From Actinomycetes bacterium (GTDB lineage: Bacteria; Actinomycetota; Acidimicrobiia; Acidimicrobiales; Ilumatobacteraceae), in assembly GCA_021414085.1 (NCBI GenBank), contig JAIOPC010000004.1, positions 104,593-168,592 of the forward strand: a DNA stretch of 64,000 bases. Direction: 5' to 3'. The position numbers were made by a program, and so were the translations under genes. The notes beneath the pieces were generated by a model that was given only the letters and a program-made list of their open reading frames with translations, had not been told where the DNA came from and made no database searches. Positions 56,958-64,000 of this stretch are shown piece after piece. The stretch's first letter is position 1; every line of letters starts with the position of its first letter.

Positions 56958-57930
56958 GTATCTCCAGTTCATTCAACGCGCTATCGGCATCGGCTGTCTG
57001 CTGGAGCAGCTGACGTCGCTGTCGATCCTTCAAGCGGCGCACTATCGCGGTCTGTTCGTCGCGAGGCAGCCCCTGTAGCTCTTCGGCCAGGATCGCCTTG
57101 GTGGCCTTGATGATGCGAGAAACCTTGTCGTGTCCATATCCGACCACCAACGACGTGTCGCGCGAGGTGTTCTTCTCCGGATCCATGTACAGCAAGAGTT
57201 CGCGTCCGTTTTCGCCGATCCGGTCCCATATTCTGTCGACTTGGTCGGCGATGGCGCTGCCCACATCAGGTGCTTCGTCCGTCGATGCGAACTCGTCTTC
57301 GATTGAAATGTCTGAGAACGGCGGACTCAGGTTCAGCCAGCGCTGTGCCACTTCTTTCAGCTCCGCAAATGACACCGCCGCGCCGGCGCGATCGAGCACG
57401 TTTTGAAGCATCGATTCAAATTGCTCGCGCGTTGCGAACGAGCTTTCTCGCTTCGATGTCTCTTTGACGTACAGCCTGTTTACGGTTACCTCAAATGCTG
57501 CCTCAAGCAGCGTCCTGCGGGGACCCTGATAGGTCTCGCCCGAGGCGTGGCCCTCGAGCCTCCAAGCAGCTCCGTCCTTCACGAAGGCGCCCTTTGCCAA
57601 TACGTCGATAAGTCGATCATGCAGCGCCGCGCGCCCGCTCTTTCGGAGTTGACCGATCGCCAGGTTCCGCAGCTCCGTTTGAACCAGAGCACGTAGGTGA
57701 TCGTCGTCCTTGGCTGCGAGAATCACCTTGTTGGCTCGACCCGTGGCCCAGAAGTCCTGCGCTAGATCTTCGACGCCTCTCGCGGTCCAGGGACGCCCGT
57801 CAGATGAGGGCGGATTGTTGGAGCGACCGGTGGCGTCGGCTGCGCGACACACAAGCCGGTTGAGATGATCCCACGCTGGATCGGTCTGGGAGGCTGCCGA
57901 CAGCAAGGTATCCAAGAGTTCCCGCGCCAC
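56938..57930 (-). CDS. Sigma-factor-like protein, divergent
   Basis: Residues 48-105 look like a sigma region 2: GVEDLAQDFWATGRANKVI and LRALVQTELRNLAIGQLRKS. The C-terminal 100 residues, including SLVVGYGHDKVSRIIKATKA, could hold a region 4-type helix-turn-helix. The assignment is supported by the immediately downstream zf-HC2 gene, the standard partner. It is longer (330 residues) and more diverged than ECF sigma factors. GTG start with no ribosome-binding site; 124 bp separate it from the XRE-peptidase gene. Confidence 0.6.
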   Translation of the reverse strand: MARELLDTLLSAASQTDPAWDHLNRLVCRAADATGRSNNPPSSDGRPWTARGVEDLAQDFWATGRANKVILAAKDDDHLRALVQTELRNLAIGQLRKSGRAALHDRLIDVLAKGAFVKDGAAWRLEGHASGETYQGPRRTLLEAAFEVTVNRLYVKETSKRESSFATREQFESMLQNVLDRAGAAVSFAELKEVAQRWLNLSPPFSDISIEDEFASTDEAPDVGSAIADQVDRIWDRIGENGRELLLYMDPEKNTSRDTSLVVGYGHDKVSRIIKATKAILAEELQGLPRDEQTAIVRRLKDRQRRQLLQQTADADSALNELEIHDHASD

Positions 57931-58054
57931 GTCGCCTACCGCCGCTCAGTTTCAAGGCGCGAGGGCAGCACAACCGTCGGCCAGTTGCACGCCTCGTCCC
58001 CTGCGTCGTCGACCGTTGTCAGCACGTCGGCATAGTGAATCGATCGCTTCACGG

Positions 58055-59251
58055 CTAGCGACGCCGGAGCTGCACGACTTCCGCGGGCGCATCGACGCGG
58101 TCCGCATTGGTCCTCTGTTCGACAGAACGAAGCGTTCGCACAGGTGCGTAGGCCTTGAAAAAGCCAGAAGGAAGGGAACTAAGGCGCTCAATGTCATCGA
58201 ACTCAAGCGCCAGCGCAGTCTTAACGTCATCGGCTGTCTGCAATCCTTCTTGCAAAGTCATCTCGAAACTCCGAGCGAGCAGCCTGGGAATCTCAGGCTC
58301 CATGGTGTCGTCAAAGGGTTCGTGTCGCCGCCACTTTCGCTTGCTGTAGCTAATCCATAGCTTCCTCTTCGTCTCCTCGTCGATGAAGCCGAGATCGCTC
58401 ATCCGGGTGATCATCATCGCGATGGATGTTTTCCATCGGGGTTTTAGAGCACGTAGAGCGTCAAGGTTGGCGGCGAACAACTCCTCGCCGAACTCCACGG
58501 CGGGAAGCATGAAAGCTGCGGCGAAGCGGTGCGCCTGGGATTCAATGAGGGAGAAATTCTCCGGGCGGCGAACGATTGCCTCACTCACGTGCGAATGAAG
58601 AACAAGGTGGCCGAGCTCATGGGCCGCATCGAAGCGCCACCTCGCTGGCGTGCCGCGATCCGTTCCAACAAACACGAATGCGCGACCACGTGCCGGAAGT
58701 TCGGACTTGCCTTCCAGATCTTGGGCACCAAGTTGGTCTCGCGCGACGATGACGCCATGGTTCTCAAGTAGCAGCACGAGGTTGGCGATCGGTCCGCGGC
58801 GAAGGTTCCACGACTCACGCAGGTCTGCGGCCGCCATCTCGATGTCATCATTCGTTAGTAGCAGGGGATCCGCCGGCACATCGAGCTGAGGCAGGTTGAA
58901 CTCGGGGAAGATGACGTAGTTGGAAAGATAGTCAGCTATGTCACGAAGCCAGGTGAGCCGATGGTCGCTGCGAAGTCGGGCGCGCTTGGTTGTGGCGGCC
59001 AAGGATCGATTGAAGATTGTGCCGCGCTCCAGCGTGCGGTCGGGCATCAGAAAGAAGTCGATCGGCATTCGCAGAGCCGATGCCAGAACTGCCAAGGTCT
59101 CGGGGCTTGGGGAGACTCGGTCGCGTTCGTAGTTCGAGATAAGCCTCGCACTCACGCCCGAAATGTCCTCCAAACTCACGCCCGTGAGTCCGCGCGCTTC
59201 CCGAGCCTCGCGGAGGCGCGACGACTTGAAGCCAGGCGTTGGCAGCCTCAT
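58055..59251 (-). CDS. XRE-ImmA/IrrE fusion: HTH repressor and metallopeptidase
   Basis: Residues 11-65 are a Cro/CI-type helix-turn-helix (SRLREAREARGLTGVSLEDI, SGVSARLISNYERD). A zinc peptidase domain follows with HELGH at 211-215 and a downstream Glu in ESQAHRFAAAFMLP. In this class the DNA-binding and protease parts are in one protein, so a signal could trigger cleavage of a repressor. The remaining C-terminal 150 residues are helical. It is coupled to an upstream unknown gene by a 4-bp overlap. Confidence 0.88.
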   Translation of the reverse strand: MRLPTPGFKSSRLREAREARGLTGVSLEDISGVSARLISNYERDRVSPSPETLAVLASALRMPIDFFLMPDRTLERGTIFNRSLAATTKRARLRSDHRLTWLRDIADYLSNYVIFPEFNLPQLDVPADPLLLTNDDIEMAAADLRESWNLRRGPIANLVLLLENHGVIVARDQLGAQDLEGKSELPARGRAFVFVGTDRGTPARWRFDAAHELGHLVLHSHVSEAIVRRPENFSLIESQAHRFAAAFMLPAVEFGEELFAANLDALRALKPRWKTSIAMMITRMSDLGFIDEETKRKLWISYSKRKWRRHEPFDDTMEPEIPRLLARSFEMTLQEGLQTADDVKTALALEFDDIERLSSLPSGFFKAYAPVRTLRSVEQRTNADRVDAPAEVVQLRRR

Positions 59252-59907
59252 GATGCGTGGCGGTATAGGGCGCTTTCAGACACACGCTCATATCGCAGCA
59301 CCGCTTCTTCGTCCCAGGTGTTGGGGACGCTGGCACGGACCACTTCCGGGAACTCCTTGCCCAGATTCCATTCCCAGACGTAGTGGTCGCATCCTGGCGT
59401 CGGGCATACCAAGTACGCGGAACCGAGAAGGCCGCGCTCATCGCTCGCGTAACGCTCCACGACGGCTGCGTATCGGCTGTGAACCAAAACAACGAAAAGC
59501 CCGGCAGCCGATGGCTCCTCTTCCCAGAAGCCAAGCTGGTTCGATTGCGCGAGGGTGTCTCGGTAGTCCGCCTTGTCGATCATTCCGCCGGGCGTTGCCA
59601 CCGACTTGGCGACCATTACCGCTCGCTCCGAGCGCACCTCTGAGTAGTTCCAGCCGGTGCCCGGAATTCGCTGAACATGAGTCGTCAAGCCGGATACCAG
59701 CTCTGCCGCACCACGCATATTGCTCTCTACGTACCCTCGGCGAATCGTCCCAACGACATTCTCGGCCTCCGTGTCAGCAAACGTCGCGTAGGCGAGGCGG
59801 TCGGCGTCTCGATGTCCAGCAAACGATCCCTGCAGAAGCTTTCGCCGATATTGCTTAGGAAACGCGGCAAACACCAAACCTGCTATTTCGTCGCTCGTCA
59901 TAGCCAT
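59248..59907 (-). CDS. Unknown protein at the head of the ubiquitin-like array
   Basis: I do not recognise this 219-residue soluble protein. It has a basic N-terminal region (FPKQYRRKLLQGSF), one Cys pair in CPTPGCDHYVWEW that might bind metal, and several Trp residues near the C-terminus. There is no signal or membrane segment. GGAGA about 9 bp upstream of ATG 59907 supports the start. Its 4-bp overlap with the XRE-peptidase gene suggests that it is a substrate, sensor or partner of that protein. Confidence 0.65.
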   Translation of the reverse strand: MAMTSDEIAGLVFAAFPKQYRRKLLQGSFAGHRDADRLAYATFADTEAENVVGTIRRGYVESNMRGAAELVSGLTTHVQRIPGTGWNYSEVRSERAVMVAKSVATPGGMIDKADYRDTLAQSNQLGFWEEEPSAAGLFVVLVHSRYAAVVERYASDERGLLGSAYLVCPTPGCDHYVWEWNLGKEFPEVVRASVPNTWDEEAVLRYERVSESALYRHAS

Positions 59908-60217
59908 GTTCGGTGTCTCCGCGGGTCGTCCATCTGGGCGTCATCCTAACATCGTTCTGTATACGATTCATGCCAAGGGGAGTTTTTGGTCCAATTTCTC
60001 CTGGATGTCAATAGGCTCGTCGACATTTGCTGGATCACTGGCAGCGGAAGCCACAGAACTCGTCGGGAGCGGGTCACCGAATAGCGCTGGCTCATTGAGG
60101 TGAGCGGCCGACAGTTCCTTGCCGCTGTCTACGCGTTGGATCGGTCGTTGAGGGATCGCTCGTCCGGGATCTGTCTTTGAACCGCAAATGGGCTGACCAT
60201 TATCTACTATCCGACGG
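59908..60217. promoter_or_regulatory. Divergent intergenic region, likely two promoters
   Basis: This 310-bp region separates the minus-strand array from the plus-strand membrane/TIR pair, so it should hold promoters for both. An inverted repeat ATCGT-N7-ACGAT at 59951-59967 lies 44 bp upstream of the array's first gene and is a candidate operator for the XRE protein. A minus-strand frame (59968 upward) ends in EKLDQKLPLA but has no convincing start, so it is not called as a gene. Confidence 0.4.
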
Positions 60218-60751
60218 ATGCGGATCAGTGGTGAAGCCTCAGCTTCCAGCTTCAAGGTAGAACTCGGAACACTGCCCGACTGGCTCGCTGCAATTGGAAC
60301 TATCCTCGCGTTCTTGGCGGCCTTAGGGCTGTTGTTCATCGAACAGCGCAATCGCCGCGCCGATCTCGAACAGGCCCAAGCCCGCATGATCGGGGCGCAC
60401 ATCGACTGGCATCCGGGAGGTGTTGCGGGTCGTCATCCACTCACGATGACCGTCACAAACGCGAGTCCTCTTCCGATCCGCTGTGTTACGGGTTTCGTGC
60501 GTGAGGTTGATGACTTGAGCGGCTCTCGAGGATGGATCCAGCTCGAGAGTATCCCCGTCGTGCCTCAGGGAACGTCGTCTAAGAGTGTGTACACGAAGTC
60601 CGGCGACGCACTCTCGTGGCACCTAGTGATCGAGTTCGACGACGACGCAGGGGTGCGCTGGTGCAAGTACGGGCCGAGGAGAAACCTGGTTCAGGCCGAT
60701 CGCTCGCTGTTCTACCCCATTCACTCAGATCATCTCGGCAGCACCGAGTAA
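60218..60751 (+). CDS. Single-pass membrane protein paired with TIR protein
   Basis: The 177-residue protein has one transmembrane helix at about residues 25-45 (AIGTILAFLAALGLLF), followed by a short coiled segment EQRNRRADLEQAQARM. The C-terminal about 115 residues contain beta-like stretches (LTMTVTNASPLPIRCVTGFV), probably cytoplasmic. No family is recognised. The stop is 11 bp before the TIR gene start, so the two are one operon. It could anchor the TIR protein to the membrane or sense envelope damage. Confidence 0.65.
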   Translation: MRISGEASASSFKVELGTLPDWLAAIGTILAFLAALGLLFIEQRNRRADLEQAQARMIGAHIDWHPGGVAGRHPLTMTVTNASPLPIRCVTGFVREVDDLSGSRGWIQLESIPVVPQGTSSKSVYTKSGDALSWHLVIEFDDDAGVRWCKYGPRRNLVQADRSLFYPIHSDHLGSTE

Positions 60752-60762
60752 CGACAGGTGAC

Positions 60763-61611
60763 GTGGAGCAGAGACGAGTGAGTGCAGAGTCGGACATTCA
60801 CCGGTACAGAAGTGACTTGCAGGCCCTGCAGTCGAAGGTTGCCGCCGAGTCAGGCAAGGTCGCGCACGCACGGGAGCGAGAAGCCCGAGCTCGTCAGTCC
60901 GCGGCCAACTCGTCCTCGACATCAACTAAGTCGAGTCGACTCCGCGAGGCTGAGAGGGAGAGTAAGTCGGCGATCGACGCGGAAAAGCGCCGAGCTCAAT
61001 TAGAAGGCCAACTCGCTGCGAAGCAGAAGTCTCTGTTTCAGGCAGAGGCAAGAAGGTCGAAGGAGCAGTCTGCCGAACAGGACAAGGCGATGAGGAGGCT
61101 CAATGACCGAGCCCTCATGGCTGAGACCCAGTTCCGGAACCTCACCCACCCTCAACCGATGCCGTCCGCGTCACTGGTCGGAGGTCCGCCCGCGAGCTCA
61201 CACGATGTATTCATCTCTCATGCATCCGAAGACAAAGAGAATGTTGCGCGACCACTCGCCGATCTCCTCACGGTCGAGGGACTTAACGTCTGGTACGACG
61301 AGTTCTCATTGACCGTGGGAGACAGCCTGCGGCGAAGCATTGATCGCGGTCTCGCCTCGTCGCGTTTTGGCGTGGTGGTTCTGTCGCCGGACTTCTTCCG
61401 AAAGGAGTGGCCGCAAGCAGAATTAGATGGACTGGTCGCTAAGCAACGCGCGACTGGCGGCAAAGTGGTGTTGCCAATCTGGCACCGAGTCACGAAGGAT
61501 GAGGTCCTGGCATTCAGTCCGACACTCGCTGACTTGAAGGCCCTGAGCACCAGCGTCATGACACTCGTAGAGATCGCGACAGAAATTTCCGCGGTGGTTC
61601 GTCCGAACTAG
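60763..61611 (+). CDS. Coiled-coil TIR-domain protein
   Basis: Residues 1-120 are highly charged and predicted to be coiled coil (SDIHRYRSDLQALQSKV, AEKRRAQLEGQLAAKQKSLF). Residues 147-282 are a TIR domain: HDVFISHASEDKENVARPL, NVWYDEFSLTVGDSLRRSID, and FFRKEWPQAEL with the expected catalytic Glu at 220. Bacterial TIR domains of defence systems hydrolyse NAD+ or make signal nucleotides. The GTG at 60763 follows an AGGTGA sequence; GTG 60778 is the alternative. The upstream membrane protein gene is 11 bp away. Confidence 0.87.
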   Translation: MEQRRVSAESDIHRYRSDLQALQSKVAAESGKVAHAREREARARQSAANSSSTSTKSSRLREAERESKSAIDAEKRRAQLEGQLAAKQKSLFQAEARRSKEQSAEQDKAMRRLNDRALMAETQFRNLTHPQPMPSASLVGGPPASSHDVFISHASEDKENVARPLADLLTVEGLNVWYDEFSLTVGDSLRRSIDRGLASSRFGVVVLSPDFFRKEWPQAELDGLVAKQRATGGKVVLPIWHRVTKDEVLAFSPTLADLKALSTSVMTLVEIATEISAVVRPN

Positions 61612-61702
61612 TTCCGATAAGGGGCTTCTGCGTTGCGTTCTCAGGCTCAGTTCGCGCTCAAGTGCTCTAGTGGGCAGCTGCTACGCGAGTTGAATGGCAC
61701 CG

Positions 61703-61963
61703 TCATCTGCGGGTTTTCGATGCCGTGTTTCGATCGAGCCCTTCAACGAGGGTGGCCATAGTCGTTCCCAGCGCTCGAGTGACCGACAAAAGCATGTCGA
61801 CCGTAATGCTCACGCGGCCATGCTCGATGTCGCCGACGTAGGTGCGGTTGATCGAGGCAAGTTCGGCAAGACGTTCCTGTGAAAGTCCCGCGGCAAGACG
61901 AGCGTTCCTGAGTCGCTGTCCGAGCGACTCCGCTAATGCTCGGTTCGTTGGTCGGCGGGGCAC
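61703..61963 (-). CDS. XRE-family transcriptional regulator
   Basis: This 86-residue protein is almost only a Cro/CI helix-turn-helix: LRNARLAAGLSQERLAELAS and NRTYVGDIEHGRVSITVDML. Such small regulators often control restriction-modification or toxin-antitoxin genes. A GTG start directly follows a perfect GCAACGTTGC palindrome, a likely autoregulatory site. It converges with the TIR gene. It is the last gene of the high-GC part of the window. Confidence 0.88.
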   Translation of the reverse strand: MPRRPTNRALAESLGQRLRNARLAAGLSQERLAELASINRTYVGDIEHGRVSITVDMLLSVTRALGTTMATLVEGLDRNTASKTRR

Positions 61964-61966
61964 GTA

Positions 61967-61976
61967 GCAACGTTGC
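61967..61976. promoter_or_regulatory. Perfect palindrome upstream of the XRE gene
   Basis: GCAACGTTGC is a perfect 10-bp palindrome 3 bp upstream of the GTG of the XRE gene. Two GGATAAA direct repeats lie just beyond it (about 61,986-62,007). Both are candidate binding sites for the XRE protein. Confidence 0.4.
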
Positions 61977-62040
61977 GCGAATGTTGGATAAATCGCTACC
62001 GGATAAAACCGGAGCTACGATCCGAGATATGCGAGCTTTG

Positions 62041-62076
62041 AGAACAAGAACAAGAACAAGAACAAGAACCAGAACC
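62041..62076. repeat. Hexanucleotide microsatellite at the composition switch
   Basis: Four exact AGAACA units are followed by two AGAACC units. Left of the repeat the DNA is high-GC and bacterial in style; right of it the DNA is AT-rich. In the helicase frame the repeat reads as Glu-Gln dipeptides, and a TGA at 62039-62041 closes that frame immediately upstream. The repeat is therefore the precise boundary between two kinds of DNA and a likely point of mis-assembly. Confidence 0.85.
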
Positions 62077-62110
62077 CAAATACAATCCACAGGATGACTA
62101 CTTCAACCAC

Positions 62111-63814
62111 ATGCTCAAATTAGGACAAATTCCTCGTCGTATTCAAACAGAATTATTCAATGCCTTTTGGGAAAAAACAGCCACATTGGATACATACAAG
62201 GGTATTGTGCAATGGCCAACTGCAGTCGGCAAAACTGTCGGCATGCTTTCATTGTTCTTCATTTCATTCCTGCGCCATTCGTCTCAAGGCAAAATATGGA
62301 GAGGTTTGTTAATTGCCCCTCAAAATGACATTTTAAATACGATCATTGAACCGATTAAAAAACTAGAAAAATGGGGTATTATTGTTATTTCAGGACATGA
62401 TGCCCAGTTTATGGATGCAATACGCAACTGCCCAACCGACAAACATCTATTGATAATAACGACGCACGCGTCCCTGACTGACCGAAAAAAATGGGACATG
62501 CTTCCAGAAATCCATCATTGCCATTACGACGAGGTTCATCAAAGCACCGGTTTGCAGTTCTTTGGCCTTCTCACAGAATGGATACCCAAATTTGCATATT
62601 TCACAGGAACATCTGCCACACCAAAAACTTGCAACTCCGACCAACACGCGCGACTTCACCAACTTTTTGGAACCCCATTGTCTGTATTGCATCAATGTGA
62701 AATGAATGAAGCCGTAAAGGAGGGTTGGATTGCAAGCCCCAAAATCAGTGCTAACATCGTTGAGCGTGATACACGCATTCAAGAGTTCATTGGAATAATT
62801 TCACATAGTGTTGCGCAAAAAAGAGCGGATGGAAAATGGAAATATGGTAAAGTCATCGTGTATTTAGATACAATTGCAGATGTGCAACACGCTGTTTATT
62901 GCGCGCTTCATCATTTTAACAGAACTGCAACAATTTACATGGCGGTAAAAGGTGCGAATGAACATGATTCAAATGATGAATCAGACAGCATTGTGGATGG
63001 CGCAAAGAGTGACACTGAGTTCATCAATGATGAAGCCGATGAAACGTTGCGCATATTATTTGCATGCCAACGATACCGCCAAGGTTCAGACATTAAAGGA
63101 ATTGAGATGACCATGGTGTTATTCAATTCAACTATTGCTGCAAATGTGTTTGTTCAAATTATGGGTCGCGCTCTTCGTAATGATGTTGGATATGAGAATA
63201 AAGAAGGTTGGTGCGTCATAGTGAAAACACGCGGACAAGACGACGCCGATGCACCCGAAGATGTTCTGACAAGCATACTTCTTGAGTTTGCAAATTTTAT
63301 GTTGTCAGCTTCAGCTTCGGATGTAAAAACCAAACAAAAAATTCGCGAATTTGTTGTCCAATTCTTGGTTCCATTGCGGTTCTGCAAAGAATACTCCATT
63401 GAAGAAACGATTGAACGCATGCAATGCATGTATTTGCGCAAAGAATATGAACACGCTGCACCTAAGGAAAAGTATCAAATGGTTCGTGCATTAAATAAGG
63501 AACTAGGGCTCACCACAAAGGACGAATACAAAACAAGAGCGTCCGAACATTCCAAGTTCATTGAAGACCCCAAATCATATTTCAAAGACAATTGGGTATC
63601 ATGGTATCACTTTCTAGGCGTTGACACAACCGCGTTTCCACAAACGAAGCAAGAGTGGGTTCGCGCATGTAATAATGAAGGAATTGCGTCCTGGATGGAA
63701 TATAAAAATAAGCAAAAAAACATTTTAACATTGCCCGCAAATCCCGGCGACATGTATGAAGATTACACAAATTGGAACAGAGAATTTGGCATTGAAGATG
63801 ATGTGGTCTGGTAA
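62111..63814 (+). CDS. SF2 helicase, probably 5' truncated at the repeat
   Basis: Counting from ATG 62111, the Walker A is PTAVGKT (36-42), the DEVH box is at 140-143 (CHYDEVHQ), motif III is GTSATPKT (166-173) and motif VI is VQIMGRALR (348-356). This is a superfamily 2 helicase of the restriction/viral DEAD-DEAH type. The frame continues upstream without a Met through PKYNPQDDYFNHM and the Glu-Gln repeat to 62042, so the true start is missing. Codon use is AT-rich, unlike every gene before 62 kb. The C-terminus has WVSWYHFLGVDTTAFPQTK and YEDYTNWNREFG, reminiscent of giant-virus proteins. Confidence 0.82.
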   Translation: MLKLGQIPRRIQTELFNAFWEKTATLDTYKGIVQWPTAVGKTVGMLSLFFISFLRHSSQGKIWRGLLIAPQNDILNTIIEPIKKLEKWGIIVISGHDAQFMDAIRNCPTDKHLLIITTHASLTDRKKWDMLPEIHHCHYDEVHQSTGLQFFGLLTEWIPKFAYFTGTSATPKTCNSDQHARLHQLFGTPLSVLHQCEMNEAVKEGWIASPKISANIVERDTRIQEFIGIISHSVAQKRADGKWKYGKVIVYLDTIADVQHAVYCALHHFNRTATIYMAVKGANEHDSNDESDSIVDGAKSDTEFINDEADETLRILFACQRYRQGSDIKGIEMTMVLFNSTIAANVFVQIMGRALRNDVGYENKEGWCVIVKTRGQDDADAPEDVLTSILLEFANFMLSASASDVKTKQKIREFVVQFLVPLRFCKEYSIEETIERMQCMYLRKEYEHAAPKEKYQMVRALNKELGLTTKDEYKTRASEHSKFIEDPKSYFKDNWVSWYHFLGVDTTAFPQTKQEWVRACNNEGIASWMEYKNKQKNILTLPANPGDMYEDYTNWNREFGIEDDVVW

Positions 63815-63848
63815 CGCATTTAATATGTAATATATATGATTCAATACT

Positions 63849-64000
63849 TCAACAGTCAGCACCCGGAATAAATCTCCGAATGGCGTCTTGTTCTCTGGTC
63901 TTATATATTTTAATTTTTTCATTTTTATGCCGAATTTCATCAAACTCGGATTGAAGCATCTGTTGCTCGGCAAGAGATGGCACTGTGATTTCAATGTCTT
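63849..64000 (-). CDS. C-terminal part of a type I specificity (HsdS)-like protein
   Basis: Only the last about 50 codons lie in the window, ending at a TGA at 63849-63851. The translated text reads IEITVPSLAEQQMLQSEF and ends EQDAIRRFIPGADC. The pattern I-x-V-P-x-L-x-E-Q-Q followed by a long charged helix is typical of the end of a target-recognition domain in type I specificity subunits or fused methyltransferases. It converges with the SF2 helicase gene. The protein could be HsdS or the TRD of an N6-methyltransferase; the start is outside the window. Confidence 0.5.
   Translation of the reverse strand, partial: DIEITVPSLAEQQMLQSEFDEIRHKNEKIKIYKTREQDAIRRFIPGADC

Noticed and set aside
59968..60402. 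144-codon minus-strand frame in and beyond the divergent intergenic region
   Set aside because: Its larger part is antisense to the membrane protein gene and the remaining part has no credible start codon.

Overview
The window is high-GC bacterial chromosome from position 1 to about 62,040. It then switches abruptly to AT-rich DNA of a different kind. Gene content in the first part points to the Actinomycetota, tentatively Acidimicrobiia. The evidence is a DevR/DevS-like regulator pair, a methionine aminopeptidase with an N-terminal SEC-C metal-binding motif, a stand-alone LigC-type DNA ligase, type I CoaA, a WXG100 protein, frequent GTG starts and dense ATGA/GTGA overlaps. No rRNA or tRNA gene was seen, so the taxon is inferred from proteins only.

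Positions 1-13,500 carry an orphan DNA methyltransferase, a large flotillin-like protein, a GH2 beta-galactosidase, a cyclase/AAA/TPR regulator, a nucleotidyltransferase pair that looks like a toxin-antitoxin unit, an MFS exporter and a Phd/RelE module whose operator palindrome overlaps its start codon. Positions 13,505-19,821 are one six-gene operon for aerobic anthranilate catabolism through 2-aminobenzoyl-CoA: CoA ligase, RidA, enoyl-CoA hydratase, MarR, SDR, and the fused monooxygenase/reductase. Kynureninase, which makes anthranilate, lies at 38.1 kb and is overlapped by a Baeyer-Villiger-type monooxygenase. Positions 19.9-46.4 kb are mostly ordinary metabolic, transport, signalling and cell-surface genes.

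Positions 46.6-62.0 kb are accessory DNA. First comes a short secreted RHS-core protein with a toxin-like tail, followed by an immunity-like gene and a second toxin/immunity pair. Next is a terminase small/large pair with no other phage genes. Then comes an eight-gene minus-strand array (59,907 to 53,067): an unknown protein, an XRE-ImmA/IrrE protease, a sigma-like protein, a zf-HC2 anti-sigma-like protein, a second ImmA/IrrE protease with a Cys-rich tail, a ubiquitin-like (Multiubiquitin) protein, an E1-like ThiF protein with a DUF6791-type N-terminus, and a DUF6527 protein. Facing it is a plus-strand pair: a membrane protein and a coiled-coil TIR protein. I regard the sensor/protease/sigma/ubiquitin-like array as the best candidate for an undescribed, probably defensive, system.

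From a six-unit hexanucleotide repeat at 62,041-62,076 onward the DNA is AT-rich. It encodes an SF2 helicase whose reading frame runs back into the repeat without a natural start, and on the other strand the C-terminus of a type I restriction specificity-like protein. The style resembles a large DNA virus or a low-GC bacterium. The simplest explanation is a chimeric assembly joined at the repeat.
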